A DNA stretch of 64,000 nt from Streptococcus catagoni (GTDB lineage: Bacteria; Bacillota; Bacilli; Lactobacillales; Streptococcaceae). A program made the position numbers and the translations under genes. The stretch lies in the NCBI RefSeq assembly GCF_011421425.1, contig NZ_WPCW01000002.1, forward strand, positions 233,554 to 297,553. Direction: 5' to 3'. Below are positions 39,053 through 49,283 of the stretch, one piece after another. The notes under the pieces were generated by a model, which saw nothing but the letters and a program-made list of their open reading frames with translations, was not told the DNA's origin and searched no databases. Position 1 is the stretch's first letter, and every line of letters begins with the position of its first letter.

Positions 39053-39931
39053 ATGAGAATTGCAGACTATAGTGTGACCCGTGCTATCTTGGATCGTCAC
39101 GGTTTTACCTTTAAAAAATCCTTTGGTCAGAACTTTTTGACAGACACCAATATTTTACAAAAAATTGTAGACACTGCTGACATTGATAAGAGTGTTAATG
39201 TCATTGAAATTGGTCCAGGTATTGGTGCTTTAACAGAATTTTTAGCAGAAAATGCAGCTGAGGTTATGGCCTTTGAAATTGATGACCGCTTGATCCCAAT
39301 TTTACAGGATACCCTAAGGGACTTTGACAATGTGCAAGTTGTCAACCAAGATATCCTAAAAGCAGATTTACAAACTCAGATTAAATCCTTTAAAAATCCA
39401 GAACTCCCTATAAAGGTGGTAGCTAATTTACCCTACTACATTACAACTCCAATATTAATGCATTTGATTGAAAGTAAAATCCCCTTCCAAGAGTTTGTAG
39501 TTATGATGCAAAGAGAAGTTGCAGACAGGATTTCTGCTCAGCCTAATACCAAAGCTTATGGAAGCCTTTCTATTGCTGTCCAATACTATATGGCAGCAAA
39601 AGTGGCCTTTATTGTTCCTAAAACAGTTTTTGTGCCGGCTCCCAATGTGGATTCTGCCATTTTGAAAATGGAACGTCGGATTGACCCCTTGATTTCAGTG
39701 CGTAATGAAGATTTCTTTTTTAGAGTGGCCAAGGTAGGTTTTGTGCACCGCCGTAAGACCCTTTGGAATAATTTAACCAGTCATTTTGGAAAAAGTGATG
39801 AGATCAAAGAAAAATTAGAGAAAGCCCTAGAAATAGCTGATATTAAGGCGTCTCTCAGGGGAGAAGCCTTAAGTATTGCTCAGTATGGCAAGTTGGCAGA
39901 CGCCTTGCTAGAAGTTGAGATTTTAAACTGA
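39053..39931 (+). CDS. rsmA: 16S rRNA (adenine-N6,N6)-dimethyltransferase
   Basis: Dimethylates two adjacent adenines in helix 45 of 16S rRNA late in 30S assembly; loss confers kasugamycin resistance (ksgA). 292 residues. SAM motifs: [10 protein letters not shown] at the front, [15 protein letters not shown] (motif I, about 46-60), and the catalytic [10 protein letters not shown] (about 124-133). C-terminal [10 protein letters not shown] is typical. Its TGA stop overlaps the next ATG by one base. Confidence 0.96.
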   Translation: MRIADYSVTRAILDRHGFTFKKSFGQNFLTDTNILQKIVDTADIDKSVNVIEIGPGIGALTEFLAENAAEVMAFEIDDRLIPILQDTLRDFDNVQVVNQDILKADLQTQIKSFKNPELPIKVVANLPYYITTPILMHLIESKIPFQEFVVMMQREVADRISAQPNTKAYGSLSIAVQYYMAAKVAFIVPKTVFVPAPNVDSAILKMERRIDPLISVRNEDFFFRVAKVGFVHRRKTLWNNLTSHFGKSDEIKEKLEKALEIADIKASLRGEALSIAQYGKLADALLEVEILN

Positions 39932-40773
39932 TGAGGGATAAAAGACAACGCTTTGAAGACGGTCAGTTCTATTTTGCCTGTCCGATTTGCCGCAATCCTC
40001 TTTTTAAGAGTGACAATACATTAAAATGTCTGAAAAACCATAACTTTGATTTATCAAAATTTGGTTATGTTAATTTATTGGGTGGTCGAAAGGTAGATGA
40101 TCATTATAGTAAAAAGTCATTTGAAAATCGGCAATTAGTCTTAGAAAGTGGCTACTATAAGCATATTTTGGAAGCTTTGGCTGAGTTTCTACAGGGCTAC
40201 CCCCACATAGGATCAGTCATTGATATTGGTTGTGGAGAGGGTTATTATTCCCGTGAATTAAGCAAAAGTTTTTCCAAGGATTTTTTAGCCTTTGATATTT
40301 CCAAGGATTCTATTCAACTGGCTGCTAAAAGTGACTATAGTCGTCTGGTCAAATGGTTTGTATCAGATCTAGCCCGCCTGCCCATTCAAGATCAGTCGGT
40401 AGACTGCATTTTAGATATCTTTTCACCGGCCAATTATGAGGAGTTCAAACGTGTGTTGAAAAAGGATGGCTATCTGCTAAAGCTGATTCCTACAGAAAAT
40501 CATCTCAGAGAGATTAGAGAAAAAGTTGGTAGTCAGCTAGAGAAAAAAGCCTACTCTAATACTAAGGTTGTGTCGCATTTTCAGGATCACTTTGAGATCA
40601 TTGGTCAAAGAGAGGTAAGAGCTACCTATCCCTGTAGCGCAGCAGAAAGAGCTGCCTTTATTGAGATGACCCCTCTTTTATTTAATGTGGATAGCTCTCT
40701 ATTTGATTGGACAGATATCACTCATATCACGGTTTCAGCCCTCTTACTTATTGGTAGACAAAAAGAAAGTTAA
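39931..40773 (+). CDS. rlmA: 23S rRNA (guanine-N1)-methyltransferase, RlmA type
   Basis: Methylates G748 (Gram-positive RlmA-II/TlrB type) or G745 in 23S rRNA. 280 residues. N-terminal zinc site FACPICRNPLFKSDNTLKC (Cys residues about 15, 18, 31), followed by HNFDLSKFGYVNLL, and a SAM-binding SVIDIGCGEGYYSREL (about 92-107). One-base TGATG overlap with rsmA. A terminator with one G-T pair overlaps its stop codon. Confidence 0.9.
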   Translation: MRDKRQRFEDGQFYFACPICRNPLFKSDNTLKCLKNHNFDLSKFGYVNLLGGRKVDDHYSKKSFENRQLVLESGYYKHILEALAEFLQGYPHIGSVIDIGCGEGYYSRELSKSFSKDFLAFDISKDSIQLAAKSDYSRLVKWFVSDLARLPIQDQSVDCILDIFSPANYEEFKRVLKKDGYLLKLIPTENHLREIREKVGSQLEKKAYSNTKVVSHFQDHFEIIGQREVRATYPCSAAERAAFIEMTPLLFNVDSSLFDWTDITHITVSALLLIGRQKES

Positions 40774-40797
40774 GTTTTTGGAACTTAGCTTTTTTTG
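40767..40797 (+). terminator. Terminator overlapping the end of rlmA
   Basis: AAGTTAAGTT (40767-40776) with AACTTAGCTT (40782-40791), loop TTTGG, then T. Confidence 0.75.
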
Positions 40798-40871
40798 CTG
40801 TCATTTCAGACTGCTTTTTTCTTTTAAGCTTAGTCTGTTTAATCGTAAGGACAAATCTGAAGTGACATACG

Positions 40872-42180
40872 ATGAAGAATTTGTCTATTGGGATAAGAGC
40901 AAGGCTACAAATTACAAATGATAGATCACTTAAAAACAAGGTTGTTGTCTTTGAGCGGGGAGAAGGATCAGTCTATACACAGATCCTAGACTTAATGAAG
41001 AAAGATGTCAAAGGGATTATCCTCATTAATACAGCAACCCCATCAACCTTAGGAAATTACCAAACAATTCCTGAAATCAGGAGCAGTTTATTAGATGATG
41101 ACAATCTTTTCAAAAAGACTTGGGCGGTCAGTGTTTCTTACAAGGATGGCCAGGTTCTTAAAGAGTTGATTCAAACAAAATCAAAAGAAAAGGTTACTTT
41201 TGGTAGGGAAGCAAAACTAACCAAGGTTTTTGATCATATTGGAATTCCCGGCTTTAGTTCATGGGGAAGCAGCCCTAATTTAGAAATCAAACCAGATATC
41301 GTTGCACCTGGTGAAAACATTTGGTCAACGGCCAATGCTAATGCTTATTTCAATTTGAGTGGAACCTCTATGGCCTCACCTTACGTAGTAGGGGCCAGCG
41401 CTCGGCTATTACTCGGCTATTACCGAAGGTTTAAAGCTCTTTTAACCAAAGAAAAAGACTTATTAAAACATAATAGAGTCATTGATTTAACTAAGTTGAT
41501 GATGCAAAATACTGCTGATGTCCTCAAGGATCACACTGTGGCCAAAGGCAAGGCAATCCTAGATTATTCACCTTGACGTGCAGGGGCCTTAAATATTGAA
41601 AAAGCTCTTAAAACCAATGTTATTGTTACTTACAAGGATACTAAGGGAGTAGTTGACTTAAAGGCCTTTAAAAACTTGTCCGACAAGGCCTATAGTTTTA
41701 GGGTGGATCTAGACCAGGTTATTGGTAAGATAATCTATGAAACAGAGCGTAAGATCGGAGCTCAAAAGACAAGAAATATCAATGCCATACATTCCCGTGT
41801 GATTGAGGGGGCATCTTTACAAATGGCTGATATTCTTCATGTGGCAGCTCATGGACAGTTAAAACTGACTGTTACCCCAGACGTAGGTCAGGCTAAAGAA
41901 GGTGCATTTGTTGAAGGCTTTATCCGTTTCAAATCAGTGGATAAAAACCAACCTGATCTCAATATTCCTTATATGGGGTTCTACGGAGATTGGCATGCTA
42001 GGACAAGCTGAAAAAGTAGTAAGCTTATCTCAGATCAAAGCTAATCAAGCTACTAAAGAATCAGAAGAACTGCCAGATACTGGCCAAAAAGGATCTTCTG
42101 CAATCAGCTTCTTAAGCTTACTGCCCCTACCTTTATCAGCACTTGTGTGGAAAACAAGAAAAGGGGAAAAAGAAGATTAA
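40872..42180 (+). pseudogene. LPXTG-anchored subtilase (lactocepin/CspA/SpyCEP-like), N-terminus lost, stop and frameshift
   Basis: Remnant of a cell-envelope S8 protease. Piece 1 has a PA-domain segment (KNKVVVFERG) and the catalytic Ser motif SGTSMASPYVVGASA after GFSSWGSSPNLEIKPDIVAP. The upstream half with the Asp and His of the triad is missing, and no start fits. At 41574 a TGA interrupts the frame inside YSP-stop-RAGALNIEKAL, where family members have Arg, a likely CGA to TGA change. Piece 2 runs in the same frame to WHARTS. A frameshift near 42,000 leads to piece 3 with LPDTG and a hydrophobic tail KTRKGEKED. Non-functional as read. Confidence 0.88.
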
Positions 42181-42240
42181 TAAAAAAAGGACTAGCTAAA
42201 GAGTCCAAAGTGGAGTGACCTCTTTCAAGGTTGAAATATA

Positions 42241-42296
42241 AAAATAGCATGGAATCACTGTTTTATGAACAAAGATTTCATGCTATTTTCTTATTT
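42241..42296. terminator. Terminator between the subtilase remnant and the two-component system
   Basis: AAAATAGCATG (42241-42251) pairs perfectly with CATGCTATTTT (42279-42289). A-rich left, T-rich right: serves convergent genes. Confidence 0.8.
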
Positions 42297-42328
42297 TAGG
42301 ATTTTTTCTTAGTCTGAGCTTATCAGCC

Positions 42329-43168
42329 TTAGTATTCTTGTCCTTGTATTAGTAGTTGGTCAAAGAATTTTCTTAAGGATATCTTGCCACCATGATAGGA
42401 GTGCCCTTCAATTTGTTGGATTTCCCTATGGATATTTTGATAGCCAAAGAGGGCATTAGCATATTGTAGACTGATTTCATTTTCAAAATCATCTAAACAT
42501 AAATGAGCAATGTTAATCATTGCTTTTTTAATAGCGCGACGAACCCTTTGTAGGATAATTTTTTGCTGGTGTAAATCCAGCCCCAGCTGAGCTTTTAAGT
42601 CAAGTTGTTCAAAGGTAAGATTGTAATCCATCATTAGCTTGCAAATAGTGAGAATATCGTTATAGCCAGCCTCTGAACTGACACCAATATAGCTTAAGAT
42701 AGAACGGATCTTGTTTAAGGAGTCCCTGTTTTCAGATTCTGTTTTAGGCCTTGCCTCTGCTGGTTCTAGTAATTGCTGAATCTGATTCAGTTTTTCTTCC
42801 ATCAGGATGCTTTCTTTGACCCTTTTGACCACACTTCTGACTTCGACAATGTTGATTGGCTTGTTAATAAAAAATTCAATGCCAGCATGGTAGGCATTTT
42901 GTCTTAGGCCACTATCTTTCACCTGAGAAATCATGATAAATTTCAACTTTGGCCGACTTTGATGAATCTTTTCGACCAGGGTGACCCCATCTAAATCTGG
43001 CATCAAGAGATCAATCAAGATAATATCAACATCATAGATGAGTAGGTCCTGGTAGGCTGCTGTTGCGTCATTACTGGACTTACAGACGGTATTATTAAAG
43101 TCTTCTTCAATGATTTCTTGCAGGATCATGGTAATAGATGGATCATCATCTATAATATAAAATTTCAT
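42329..43168 (-). CDS. YcbB/GlnL-type response regulator
   Basis: 279 residues. Receiver (1-120): acidic pocket IIDDDPS at the front, phospho-Asp in IILIDLLMPDLDG (about residue 53), Ser where Thr is usual (FIMISQ), and Lys in FFINKPIN. C-terminal YcbB-like domain (about 150-279), an all-helical DNA-binding type known from Bacillus subtilis GlnL. Overlaps the sensor gene by 4 bp (ATGA). Being divergent from arcB suggests that it controls the arcB-arcC genes; that link is inference. Confidence 0.85.
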   Translation of the reverse strand: MKFYIIDDDPSITMILQEIIEEDFNNTVCKSSNDATAAYQDLLIYDVDIILIDLLMPDLDGVTLVEKIHQSRPKLKFIMISQVKDSGLRQNAYHAGIEFFINKPINIVEVRSVVKRVKESILMEEKLNQIQQLLEPAEARPKTESENRDSLNKIRSILSYIGVSSEAGYNDILTICKLMMDYNLTFEQLDLKAQLGLDLHQQKIILQRVRRAIKKAMINIAHLCLDDFENEISLQYANALFGYQNIHREIQQIEGHSYHGGKISLRKFFDQLLIQGQEY

Positions 43169-44472
43169 AGATTATCCCCTTCTAATAGTTTCTTTTTGTT
43201 GAGGAAAACGGTAAAAATAGCTCCTTTAGGCGTGTTATCGTAAACTTTTATGGAGCCATGGAACTGTTCTTCAACGATGACTTTGACATTAGGTAGGCCG
43301 ATTCCGCGGTAGATATCCCCATTGGCGTCAAACTTAGTTGAAAAACCAGGTTGGAAAATAAAGGATTTCATTTTATCTGAAATGCCAGGTCCATTATCAC
43401 AGATAACAATTCTGATCTGCTCAAGCTCTTCTTGGGTCAAAACCGTAATGGTTCCCTTTTTTTGTTCCCCAATAGCTTCAACGGCATTGAGGATGATATT
43501 TGAAATGACAGTTAGAAGAAAGTAGTAATTACAAACAGAGATGTCGCTTTTAATGTTTTCAATGATAATGATATCTTGCTTGTGGGCTTTTATCAAACTT
43601 CTCACATAGGATAGGGCAATGCGAAAAATATCCTTTAAGGTCATCTCAGACTCATTTTTGGCACTAAAATAAATACCAAGTCCCTTGATCACATTCTGAT
43701 AGTCTTTTTTTATTTCATGGACATCTCGGGCAATATCCAGAGAAAGGTGCTGGAATTCCTTGGGCAGGTTATGTTTTTCAAGCTCCTTGTCTAAAAGGTA
43801 GGCGTTCTTCATGATATTCTCAATTTCAAGAATATTTTTCTGCATAAAGTAAACCTCACTTTTAACAGCAGAAGTTGACCAGATAAAGTAGTAATAGCGC
43901 TGCTCATGATAATCTTTCAACAGAAGCAAGTTTAAATAGCTGTAACCATAGGCCAAGCCACAGCTGATAAAAGCCCGGACTAGGGCTGTTATAAAAAGAA
44001 TTTGAAAGAGCCTTATAGAGTAGTTGTGGAAGTTTAATAAAATACTGACTTCTACAATATTTGAAAGGTAGTCGCAGATAATAATGGACAAGAAAAAAGT
44101 TCCCTTATTACCATAGGAACGTCGCCAATATATGAGATAAAAAGAGGTTCCATAACAGAGATAGAAAATGATATCAGTAAAAACGAATTCCATTATCTTA
44201 TCCAAGGAGGCATCTCCCACGATTGTTAGGATAAGTCCTCTAAAAATAGGCGAGACAGCTGCAATGCCAAGACAGATATGAAAGGGATTGACGTCATCGT
44301 TATAGTAAAGGAAAACGGGCAAGATAAAGAGGGAAAGCGTCAGTATAAAGCCATCCGTGATAGCAGTAATATGTATTTGCGCCGCAAGGGCAATGGTAAT
44401 GGCGGCAATAATAATGCGTTGTCGTCTTTCGGAATGTTTTTCATGTAAAATGGTGAGCATAAAATTCCTCAA
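43165..44472 (-). CDS. YcbA/GlnK-type membrane sensor kinase
   Basis: 435 residues; six to seven helices in the first 200, then a kinase core. H-box DVHEIKKDYQN (about residues 246-256), N-box NIILNAVEAIGEQ, G1 ICDNGPGIS, F-box FQPGFSTK and G2 RGIGLPNVK all intact, unlike the split FasB/FasC. Related sensors respond to glutamine or other nitrogen sources. Transcribed away from arcB; start codons are 89 bp apart, so the intergenic DNA is shared. Confidence 0.85.
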   Translation of the reverse strand: MRNFMLTILHEKHSERRQRIIIAAITIALAAQIHITAITDGFILTLSLFILPVFLYYNDDVNPFHICLGIAAVSPIFRGLILTIVGDASLDKIMEFVFTDIIFYLCYGTSFYLIYWRRSYGNKGTFFLSIIICDYLSNIVEVSILLNFHNYSIRLFQILFITALVRAFISCGLAYGYSYLNLLLLKDYHEQRYYYFIWSTSAVKSEVYFMQKNILEIENIMKNAYLLDKELEKHNLPKEFQHLSLDIARDVHEIKKDYQNVIKGLGIYFSAKNESEMTLKDIFRIALSYVRSLIKAHKQDIIIIENIKSDISVCNYYFLLTVISNIILNAVEAIGEQKKGTITVLTQEELEQIRIVICDNGPGISDKMKSFIFQPGFSTKFDANGDIYRGIGLPNVKVIVEEQFHGSIKVYDNTPKGAIFTVFLNKKKLLEGDNL

Positions 44473-44510
44473 ACTTTTTTTGATTTTTTTTGAAGAAATC
44501 TGAGTATTTG

Positions 44511-44538
44511 TGAAAGCGTTAACTATACTGACAGTATA
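44511..44538 (+). promoter_or_regulatory. cre box and palindrome upstream of arcB
   Basis: TGAAAGCGTTAACT (44511-44524) fits the CcpA site consensus at 13 of 14 positions. It is immediately followed by the perfect palindrome TATACTG-A-CAGTATA (44524-44538), a plausible operator. It ends 22 bp before the arcB ATG. Confidence 0.6.
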
Positions 44539-44560
44539 AATGAAAAGGAGGAAATAAGCA

Positions 44561-45559
44561 ATGAAAAATTTACGTAACCGTAGTTTTTTAACCTTATTAG
44601 ATTTTACAACTGACCAAGTCGCTTTTCTTCTAGACCTTTCTGATCAATTAAAAAAGGCTAAGTATGCAGGTGTCGAACAGCAGAAATTAAAGGGTAAAAA
44701 TATCGCCTTGATTTTTGAAAAAGACTCTACTCGTACCCGCTGTGCCTTTGAAGTGGCAGCCTATGACCAAGGTGCCCAAGTTACTTATTTAGGACCTACA
44801 GGTAGCCAAATGGGTAAAAAAGAAACAGCTAAAGATACAGCTCGTGTCCTAGGTGGTATGTATGACGGAATTGAATACCGCGGTTTTTCACAAAAAACCG
44901 TTGAGACACTTGCTGAATTTTCAGGAGTTCCTGTTTGGAATGGTTTGACAGATGCTGATCATCCAACTCAGGTGCTAGCAGATTTCCTCACTGCTAAAGA
45001 ATGCTTACAAAAACCTTACAAAGATATTAACTTTACCTATGTTGGTGATGGCCGCAACAATGTGGCTAATGCCCTTATGATCGGTGCTTCTATCATGGGA
45101 ATGACCTTCCATCTAGTTTGTCCAGATCAATTGAAACCAGAAAAAGAGCTCCTTGAAAAATGTCAAAAATTAGCCAAAAAATCTGGTGCAAGTATTGAAA
45201 TCACAAGTGATATTGAAAAGGGTGTTTTGGATTCAGATGTCCTCTACACAGATGTTTGGGTATCTATGGGTGAGCCTGATCACGTTTGGAAAGAAAGAAT
45301 TGCTCTACTTGAGCCTTATCGTGTGACCCAAGAAATGATTGAGATGACTAAAAATCCTAATGTTATCTTTGAACATTGCTTGCCATCATTCCACAATACT
45401 GACACTAAGATTGGTCAGGAAATCTATGAAAAATATGGTTTGAAAGAAATGGAAGTAACTGATGAAGTCTTCGAGGGACCTCACTCTGTCGTTTTCCAAG
45501 AAGCAGAAAACCGTATGCACACCATCAAGGCTGTCATGGTCGCAACCTTAGGAGATTAG
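44561..45559 (+). CDS. arcB: Ornithine carbamoyltransferase, catabolic type
   Basis: Interconverts citrulline plus phosphate and ornithine plus carbamoyl phosphate; catabolic direction feeds carbamate kinase. 332 residues. Carbamoyl-phosphate loop [20 protein letters not shown] (about 53-72), [25 protein letters not shown] and the ornithine-binding EHCLPSFH are complete, with no putrescine-type changes I can see. AAAGGAGG ribosome site. arcC follows after 10 bp. arcA (arginine deiminase) is absent from the window. Confidence 0.95.
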   Translation: MKNLRNRSFLTLLDFTTDQVAFLLDLSDQLKKAKYAGVEQQKLKGKNIALIFEKDSTRTRCAFEVAAYDQGAQVTYLGPTGSQMGKKETAKDTARVLGGMYDGIEYRGFSQKTVETLAEFSGVPVWNGLTDADHPTQVLADFLTAKECLQKPYKDINFTYVGDGRNNVANALMIGASIMGMTFHLVCPDQLKPEKELLEKCQKLAKKSGASIEITSDIEKGVLDSDVLYTDVWVSMGEPDHVWKERIALLEPYRVTQEMIEMTKNPNVIFEHCLPSFHNTDTKIGQEIYEKYGLKEMEVTDEVFEGPHSVVFQEAENRMHTIKAVMVATLGD

Positions 45560-45569
45560 GAGGAAAATT

Positions 45570-46499
45570 ATGGCAAAAATAGTCGTTGCGCTCGGAGGAA
45601 ATGCCCTTGGAAATTCTCCTGAAGAACAATTACGCTTAGTCAAAAATACGGCTAAATCTTTGGTAGCTTTGATCAAAGAAGGGCATGAAGTTGTTATTAG
45701 CCATGGGAATGGTCCACAGGTTGGAGCTATTAATCTCGGCATGAACTTTGCGGCCGAACAAGGTCAGGGAGCTGCCTTTCCATTCCCAGAATGTGGTGCT
45801 ATGAGTCAGGGTTACATAGGCTATCATCTGCAACAAAGCCTCTTAAATGAACTCAAAAAACAAGGTATTGATAAGGAAGTGGTTACTCTTGTAACCCAAG
45901 TAGAAGTGGAAGAAAAAGACAATGCTTTCCTGAACCCTTCAAAACCTATTGGTGCCTTTTATGACCAGCAAACAGCTCAGCAGATTGCTAAAGAAAAAGA
46001 CTATATCTTTGTTGAAGATGCAGGTAGAGGCTATCGCCGTGTGGTTGCTTCACCGGAACCTAAAAATATTTTGGAATTAAATAGTATTAAGGCTCTAATT
46101 GAGTCTGGCACACTGGTTGTTGCAGGTGGTGGCGGTGGTGTTCCCGTCATTCAAACAAAGGCTGGTTATCAGGGCGTTGCTGCTGTCATTGACAAAGATA
46201 AGTCCAGCGCCCTATTGGCTAGTGAATTAAAAGCAGACCAGCTTATTATTTTGACAGCTGTTGATAATGTCTATATCCAATTTGGAAAAGAAAATCAAAG
46301 GGCCTTGAGAGATGTGAAAGTTCCTGAAATTATAGAATATGTTAAGCAAGGTGAGTTTGCTAGGGGAAGCATGCTTCCTAAGGTAGCAGCTTGTTTGAGT
46401 TTCTTAGATGGAAATCCAGGAGGCTTAGCATTGATTACGTCCCTTGATAGCTTAGAAAAAGCCTTGAAAGGGAAAATAGGTACCCGAATTAGCAAGTAA
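45570..46499 (+). CDS. arcC: Carbamate kinase
   Basis: Makes ATP from carbamoyl phosphate and ADP, the energy-yielding step of the arginine deiminase pathway. 309 residues. [12 protein letters not shown] at the N-terminus, [11 protein letters not shown] (about 47-57), and [12 protein letters not shown] (about 180-191) are the family signatures. GGAGG ribosome site 6 bp before. The gene ends with a hairpin that would reduce readthrough to the next carrier gene. Confidence 0.95.
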   Translation: MAKIVVALGGNALGNSPEEQLRLVKNTAKSLVALIKEGHEVVISHGNGPQVGAINLGMNFAAEQGQGAAFPFPECGAMSQGYIGYHLQQSLLNELKKQGIDKEVVTLVTQVEVEEKDNAFLNPSKPIGAFYDQQTAQQIAKEKDYIFVEDAGRGYRRVVASPEPKNILELNSIKALIESGTLVVAGGGGGVPVIQTKAGYQGVAAVIDKDKSSALLASELKADQLIILTAVDNVYIQFGKENQRALRDVKVPEIIEYVKQGEFARGSMLPKVAACLSFLDGNPGGLALITSLDSLEKALKGKIGTRISK

Positions 46500-46513
46500 G
46501 GAAATAGGCTGTT

Positions 46514-46560
46514 AAGGTGCAAAGAGAATCATTACCAAAGGTTAATTCTTTGCACCTTTT
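46514..46560 (+). terminator. Hairpin between arcC and the YfcC carrier gene
   Basis: AAGGTGCAAAGA (46514-46525) with TCTTTGCACCTT (46547-46558), then TT; 21-nt loop. A partial terminator or RNA-stability element. Confidence 0.7.
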
Positions 46561-46615
46561 CTATAGTCCTTTTTGAGGAACTTGTCTAAACAAGGATCAT
46601 TAAAGGGGGATATTT

Positions 46616-48172
46616 ATGGAAGAAAGTAGCGTAACAAAGGAAATAAAAAAAGATAAAAAGGGTCTCCGAATGCCAGGTGCATTTACCATATTATTTGTTT
46701 TAACAATAGTAGCGGTCTTTGCAACTTGGTGGATACCAGCTGGTTCTTATGCTAAATTACAGTATGATGCTCATAGTTCTAAACTTATGATAACGAGTCC
46801 TAAGGGGCAGGTTTCACGCTTTCCTGCTAGTCAAAAAGAACTGGATAAGATCGGTGTTAAAATTAAAATTGATGAATTCACATCAGGTTCCATCAATAAA
46901 CCCGTTTCAGTTCCTAACACCTATGAACGGCTCAAACAAAATCCTTCAGGTCTAAATGCTATTACTGAAAGTATGGTCAATGGAACTATTGAAGCTGTTG
47001 ATATTATGGTCTTTATCATGGTTCTAGGTGGCTTAATTGGGGTTGTTAGAAAAAGCGGTGCTTTTGAGACGGGTCTTCTGTCACTGACCAAAAAGACCAA
47101 GGGTCGGGAATTTTTATTGATTTCTTTGGTTTCGCTCTTAATGGTCATTGGTGGAACCTTGTGTGGGATTGAAGAAGAAGCCGTTGCCTTTTATCCCATT
47201 TTAGTACCTGTATTTATTGCTATGGGCTATGACTCCATTGTCTGCGTTGGAGCTATTTTCCTTTCAAGCTCCATAGGAACCTCCTTCTCAACCATTAATC
47301 CCTTCTCTTCAGTCATTGCTTCTAATGCTGCAGGGATTAACTTTACAGAAGGTTTGGGCTGGCGTTCTTTTGGTTGTGTCATAGGGGCTATCTTTGTCCT
47401 TTATTATCTTCATTGGTATGCCAAAAAAGTCAAGGATAATCCAACTTTCTCCTATGCCTATGAGGACAGAGAGGAATTTTTCAAGCAATGGTCCATAACA
47501 GATGGTAACAGCTCTGCTTCATTCACCCTAAAACAAAAAATCATTTTACTCTTGTTTGTTGTTGCCTTTCCTATTATGGTTTGGGGTGTTATGGCTAAAG
47601 GCTGGTGGTTCCCAACCATGGCTTCATCTTTCTTGGCTATTACCATTGTGATTATGCTTTTAACGGCAACTGGTAAAAATGGTATTGGTGAAAAAGGAGT
47701 AGTAGATGAATTTGTAAATGGTGCGGCTAGCTTAGTTGGTGTGTCTCTAATCATCGGCTTAGCCCGTGGTATTAATCTTATTTTGAACAATGGTTATGTG
47801 TCTGATACTCTCTTATATTCAGCTTCTAAGCTGGTATCTCATGTCAGTGGTCCCATCTTCATTGTTCTGATGATGTTGATTTACTTTATTCTCGGTTTTG
47901 TGGTTCCATCATCTTCTGGTTTGGCCGTTTTATCCATGCCAATTATGGCTCCTTTAGCGGACACCGTTGGCATTCCAAGAGCAGCTGTTGTTATGGCTTA
48001 TCAGTTTGGCCAATATGCTATGTTATTCCTAGCACCAACAGGACTAGTAATGGCCACACTTCAGATGTTAGATATGAAGTATTCTCACTGGTTTAAGTTT
48101 GTATGGCCGGTAGTTGTCTTCTTATTAGTCTTTGGAGGGGGCTTACTAGTTGCCCAAGTATTATTAATGTAG
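46616..48172 (+). CDS. YfcC-family (DcuC-like) carrier, probable arginine/ornithine or citrulline transporter
   Basis: 518 residues, about 12 membrane helices. Family features: N-terminal RMPGAFTILFVLTIVAVFATWWIPAG, and repeated SSSIGTSFSTINPF and PSSSGLAVLSMPIMAPLAD motifs. YfcC carriers often stand in arc operons in place of ArcD. Substrate is unproven; citrulline or arginine uptake or ornithine exchange is likely from context. GGGGG site 5 bp before ATG 46616. Confidence 0.85.
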   Translation: MEESSVTKEIKKDKKGLRMPGAFTILFVLTIVAVFATWWIPAGSYAKLQYDAHSSKLMITSPKGQVSRFPASQKELDKIGVKIKIDEFTSGSINKPVSVPNTYERLKQNPSGLNAITESMVNGTIEAVDIMVFIMVLGGLIGVVRKSGAFETGLLSLTKKTKGREFLLISLVSLLMVIGGTLCGIEEEAVAFYPILVPVFIAMGYDSIVCVGAIFLSSSIGTSFSTINPFSSVIASNAAGINFTEGLGWRSFGCVIGAIFVLYYLHWYAKKVKDNPTFSYAYEDREEFFKQWSITDGNSSASFTLKQKIILLLFVVAFPIMVWGVMAKGWWFPTMASSFLAITIVIMLLTATGKNGIGEKGVVDEFVNGAASLVGVSLIIGLARGINLILNNGYVSDTLLYSASKLVSHVSGPIFIVLMMLIYFILGFVVPSSSGLAVLSMPIMAPLADTVGIPRAAVVMAYQFGQYAMLFLAPTGLVMATLQMLDMKYSHWFKFVWPVVVFLLVFGGGLLVAQVLLM

Positions 48173-48184
48173 GCAGTTATAAGA

Positions 48185-48221
48185 AAAGTTGATAGAAGAA
48201 AACTTCTACCAACTTTTTTTT
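48185..48221 (+). terminator. Terminator after the YfcC carrier gene
   Basis: AAAGTTG/CAACTTT with TAGAAG/CTTCTA inside, separated by one mismatch; followed by eight T. Confidence 0.9.
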
Positions 48222-48364
48222 GAAATTCTGCTCTAGCTTATGGAAGGAGCCCTTAGGAACAAAGAGGATCGGCTGAAAAAGGTGAGGAAATAACCAAGCC
48301 TATAAGGACTAGCCTTATAATTACAAAGTTTCCTTGTCTTTCAGCTGAAATAAGCATTGAAATT

Positions 48365-48373
48365 TGTTACAAT
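48365..48373 (+). promoter_or_regulatory. Extended -10 promoter of rsgA operon
   Basis: TGTTACAAT, TACAAT at 48368-48373. 30 bp before the rsgA start. Confidence 0.6.
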
Positions 48374-48402
48374 AGACTTATCAAACTATCTAAGGAGTTC
48401 CA

Positions 48403-49275
48403 TTGCAAGGAAGAATCATAAAGTCTCTTGCTGGCTTTTATTATGTAGAGTCAGAAGGGAAAGTATACCAAACACGGGCGCGTGGTAATTTTAGAAAAAA
48501 GGGTCAAAAGCCATATGTAGGAGATTTTGTTGACTTTACGGCAGCAGATAATTCCGAAGGTTACATTCTAGCCATTCATGATCGTAAAAATGAACTGGTC
48601 AGGCCTCCAATAGTGAACATTGATCAGGCTATTGTAATCATGTCAGCTAAGGAGCCGGATTTTAACAGTAATTTGCTAGATCGCTTTTTGATCTTATTAG
48701 AACATAAAAAGATAAAACCCATCATTTACATCTCAAAGATGGATCTCTTAGAGTCCTCAAAGGAGCTAAAGATGATTGGTCAAAGGTATCAAGAAATAGG
48801 CTATAGCTTTGTGATGGATAGGGATAGTTTACTTCCTTACTTGACTGATAAAATAACAGTCTTTATGGGACAGACTGGTGTTGGGAAGTCGACCCTTCTC
48901 AATAAAATAGCTCCGGACTTGGCCCTAGAAACAGCAGCCATTTCTGAGAGTCTTGGTAGGGGGCGCCATACCACAAGGGCTGTCAGCTTTTATAATCTCC
49001 ATGGTGGCAAGATTGCGGACACACCTGGATTTTCCAATTTAGATTATGATATTACTAATGCTGAAGATTTGAGCGAGGCCTTTCCTGAAATAAGGTATTA
49101 TAGCCATCAGTGCAAGTTTAGATCCTGCACCCATCGTCATGAACCGCAATGTGCGGTGATGGTTGCAGTTGAAGCTGGCCATATCTGGAAAAGTCGTTAT
49201 GATAATTTCCTTCAATTCCTGAGTGAAATAGAAAATCGTCGTGAAACATTTAAAAAAGTCATCAAAAGAAAGTAG
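48403..49275 (+). CDS. rsgA: Small ribosomal subunit biogenesis GTPase RsgA
   Basis: Circularly permuted GTPase acting in 30S maturation. 290 residues from TTG 48403 ([20 protein letters not shown]) with AAGGAG 6 bp upstream. OB-fold at the front; G4 ISKMDL before G1 [12 protein letters not shown] (about 157-168), then G3 DTPGF, as expected for the permuted order. C-terminal zinc knuckle: [14 protein letters not shown]. First gene of a tight run of five. Confidence 0.95.
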   Translation: MQGRIIKSLAGFYYVESEGKVYQTRARGNFRKKGQKPYVGDFVDFTAADNSEGYILAIHDRKNELVRPPIVNIDQAIVIMSAKEPDFNSNLLDRFLILLEHKKIKPIIYISKMDLLESSKELKMIGQRYQEIGYSFVMDRDSLLPYLTDKITVFMGQTGVGKSTLLNKIAPDLALETAAISESLGRGRHTTRAVSFYNLHGGKIADTPGFSNLDYDITNAEDLSEAFPEIRYYSHQCKFRSCTHRHEPQCAVMVAVEAGHIWKSRYDNFLQFLSEIENRRETFKKVIKRK

Positions 49276-49283
49276 GTTTATTC

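Noticed and set aside
40685..40921. A frame joining the end of rlmA and the subtilase remnant
   Set aside because: Runs through the rlmA terminator in a different frame from rlmA; a shadow with no supporting signal.
44561..45559. Putrescine carbamoyltransferase (agmatine pathway) instead of OTC
   Set aside because: The HCLP and MGKKE motifs and length agree with ornithine carbamoyltransferase, and no agmatine deiminase gene is near.
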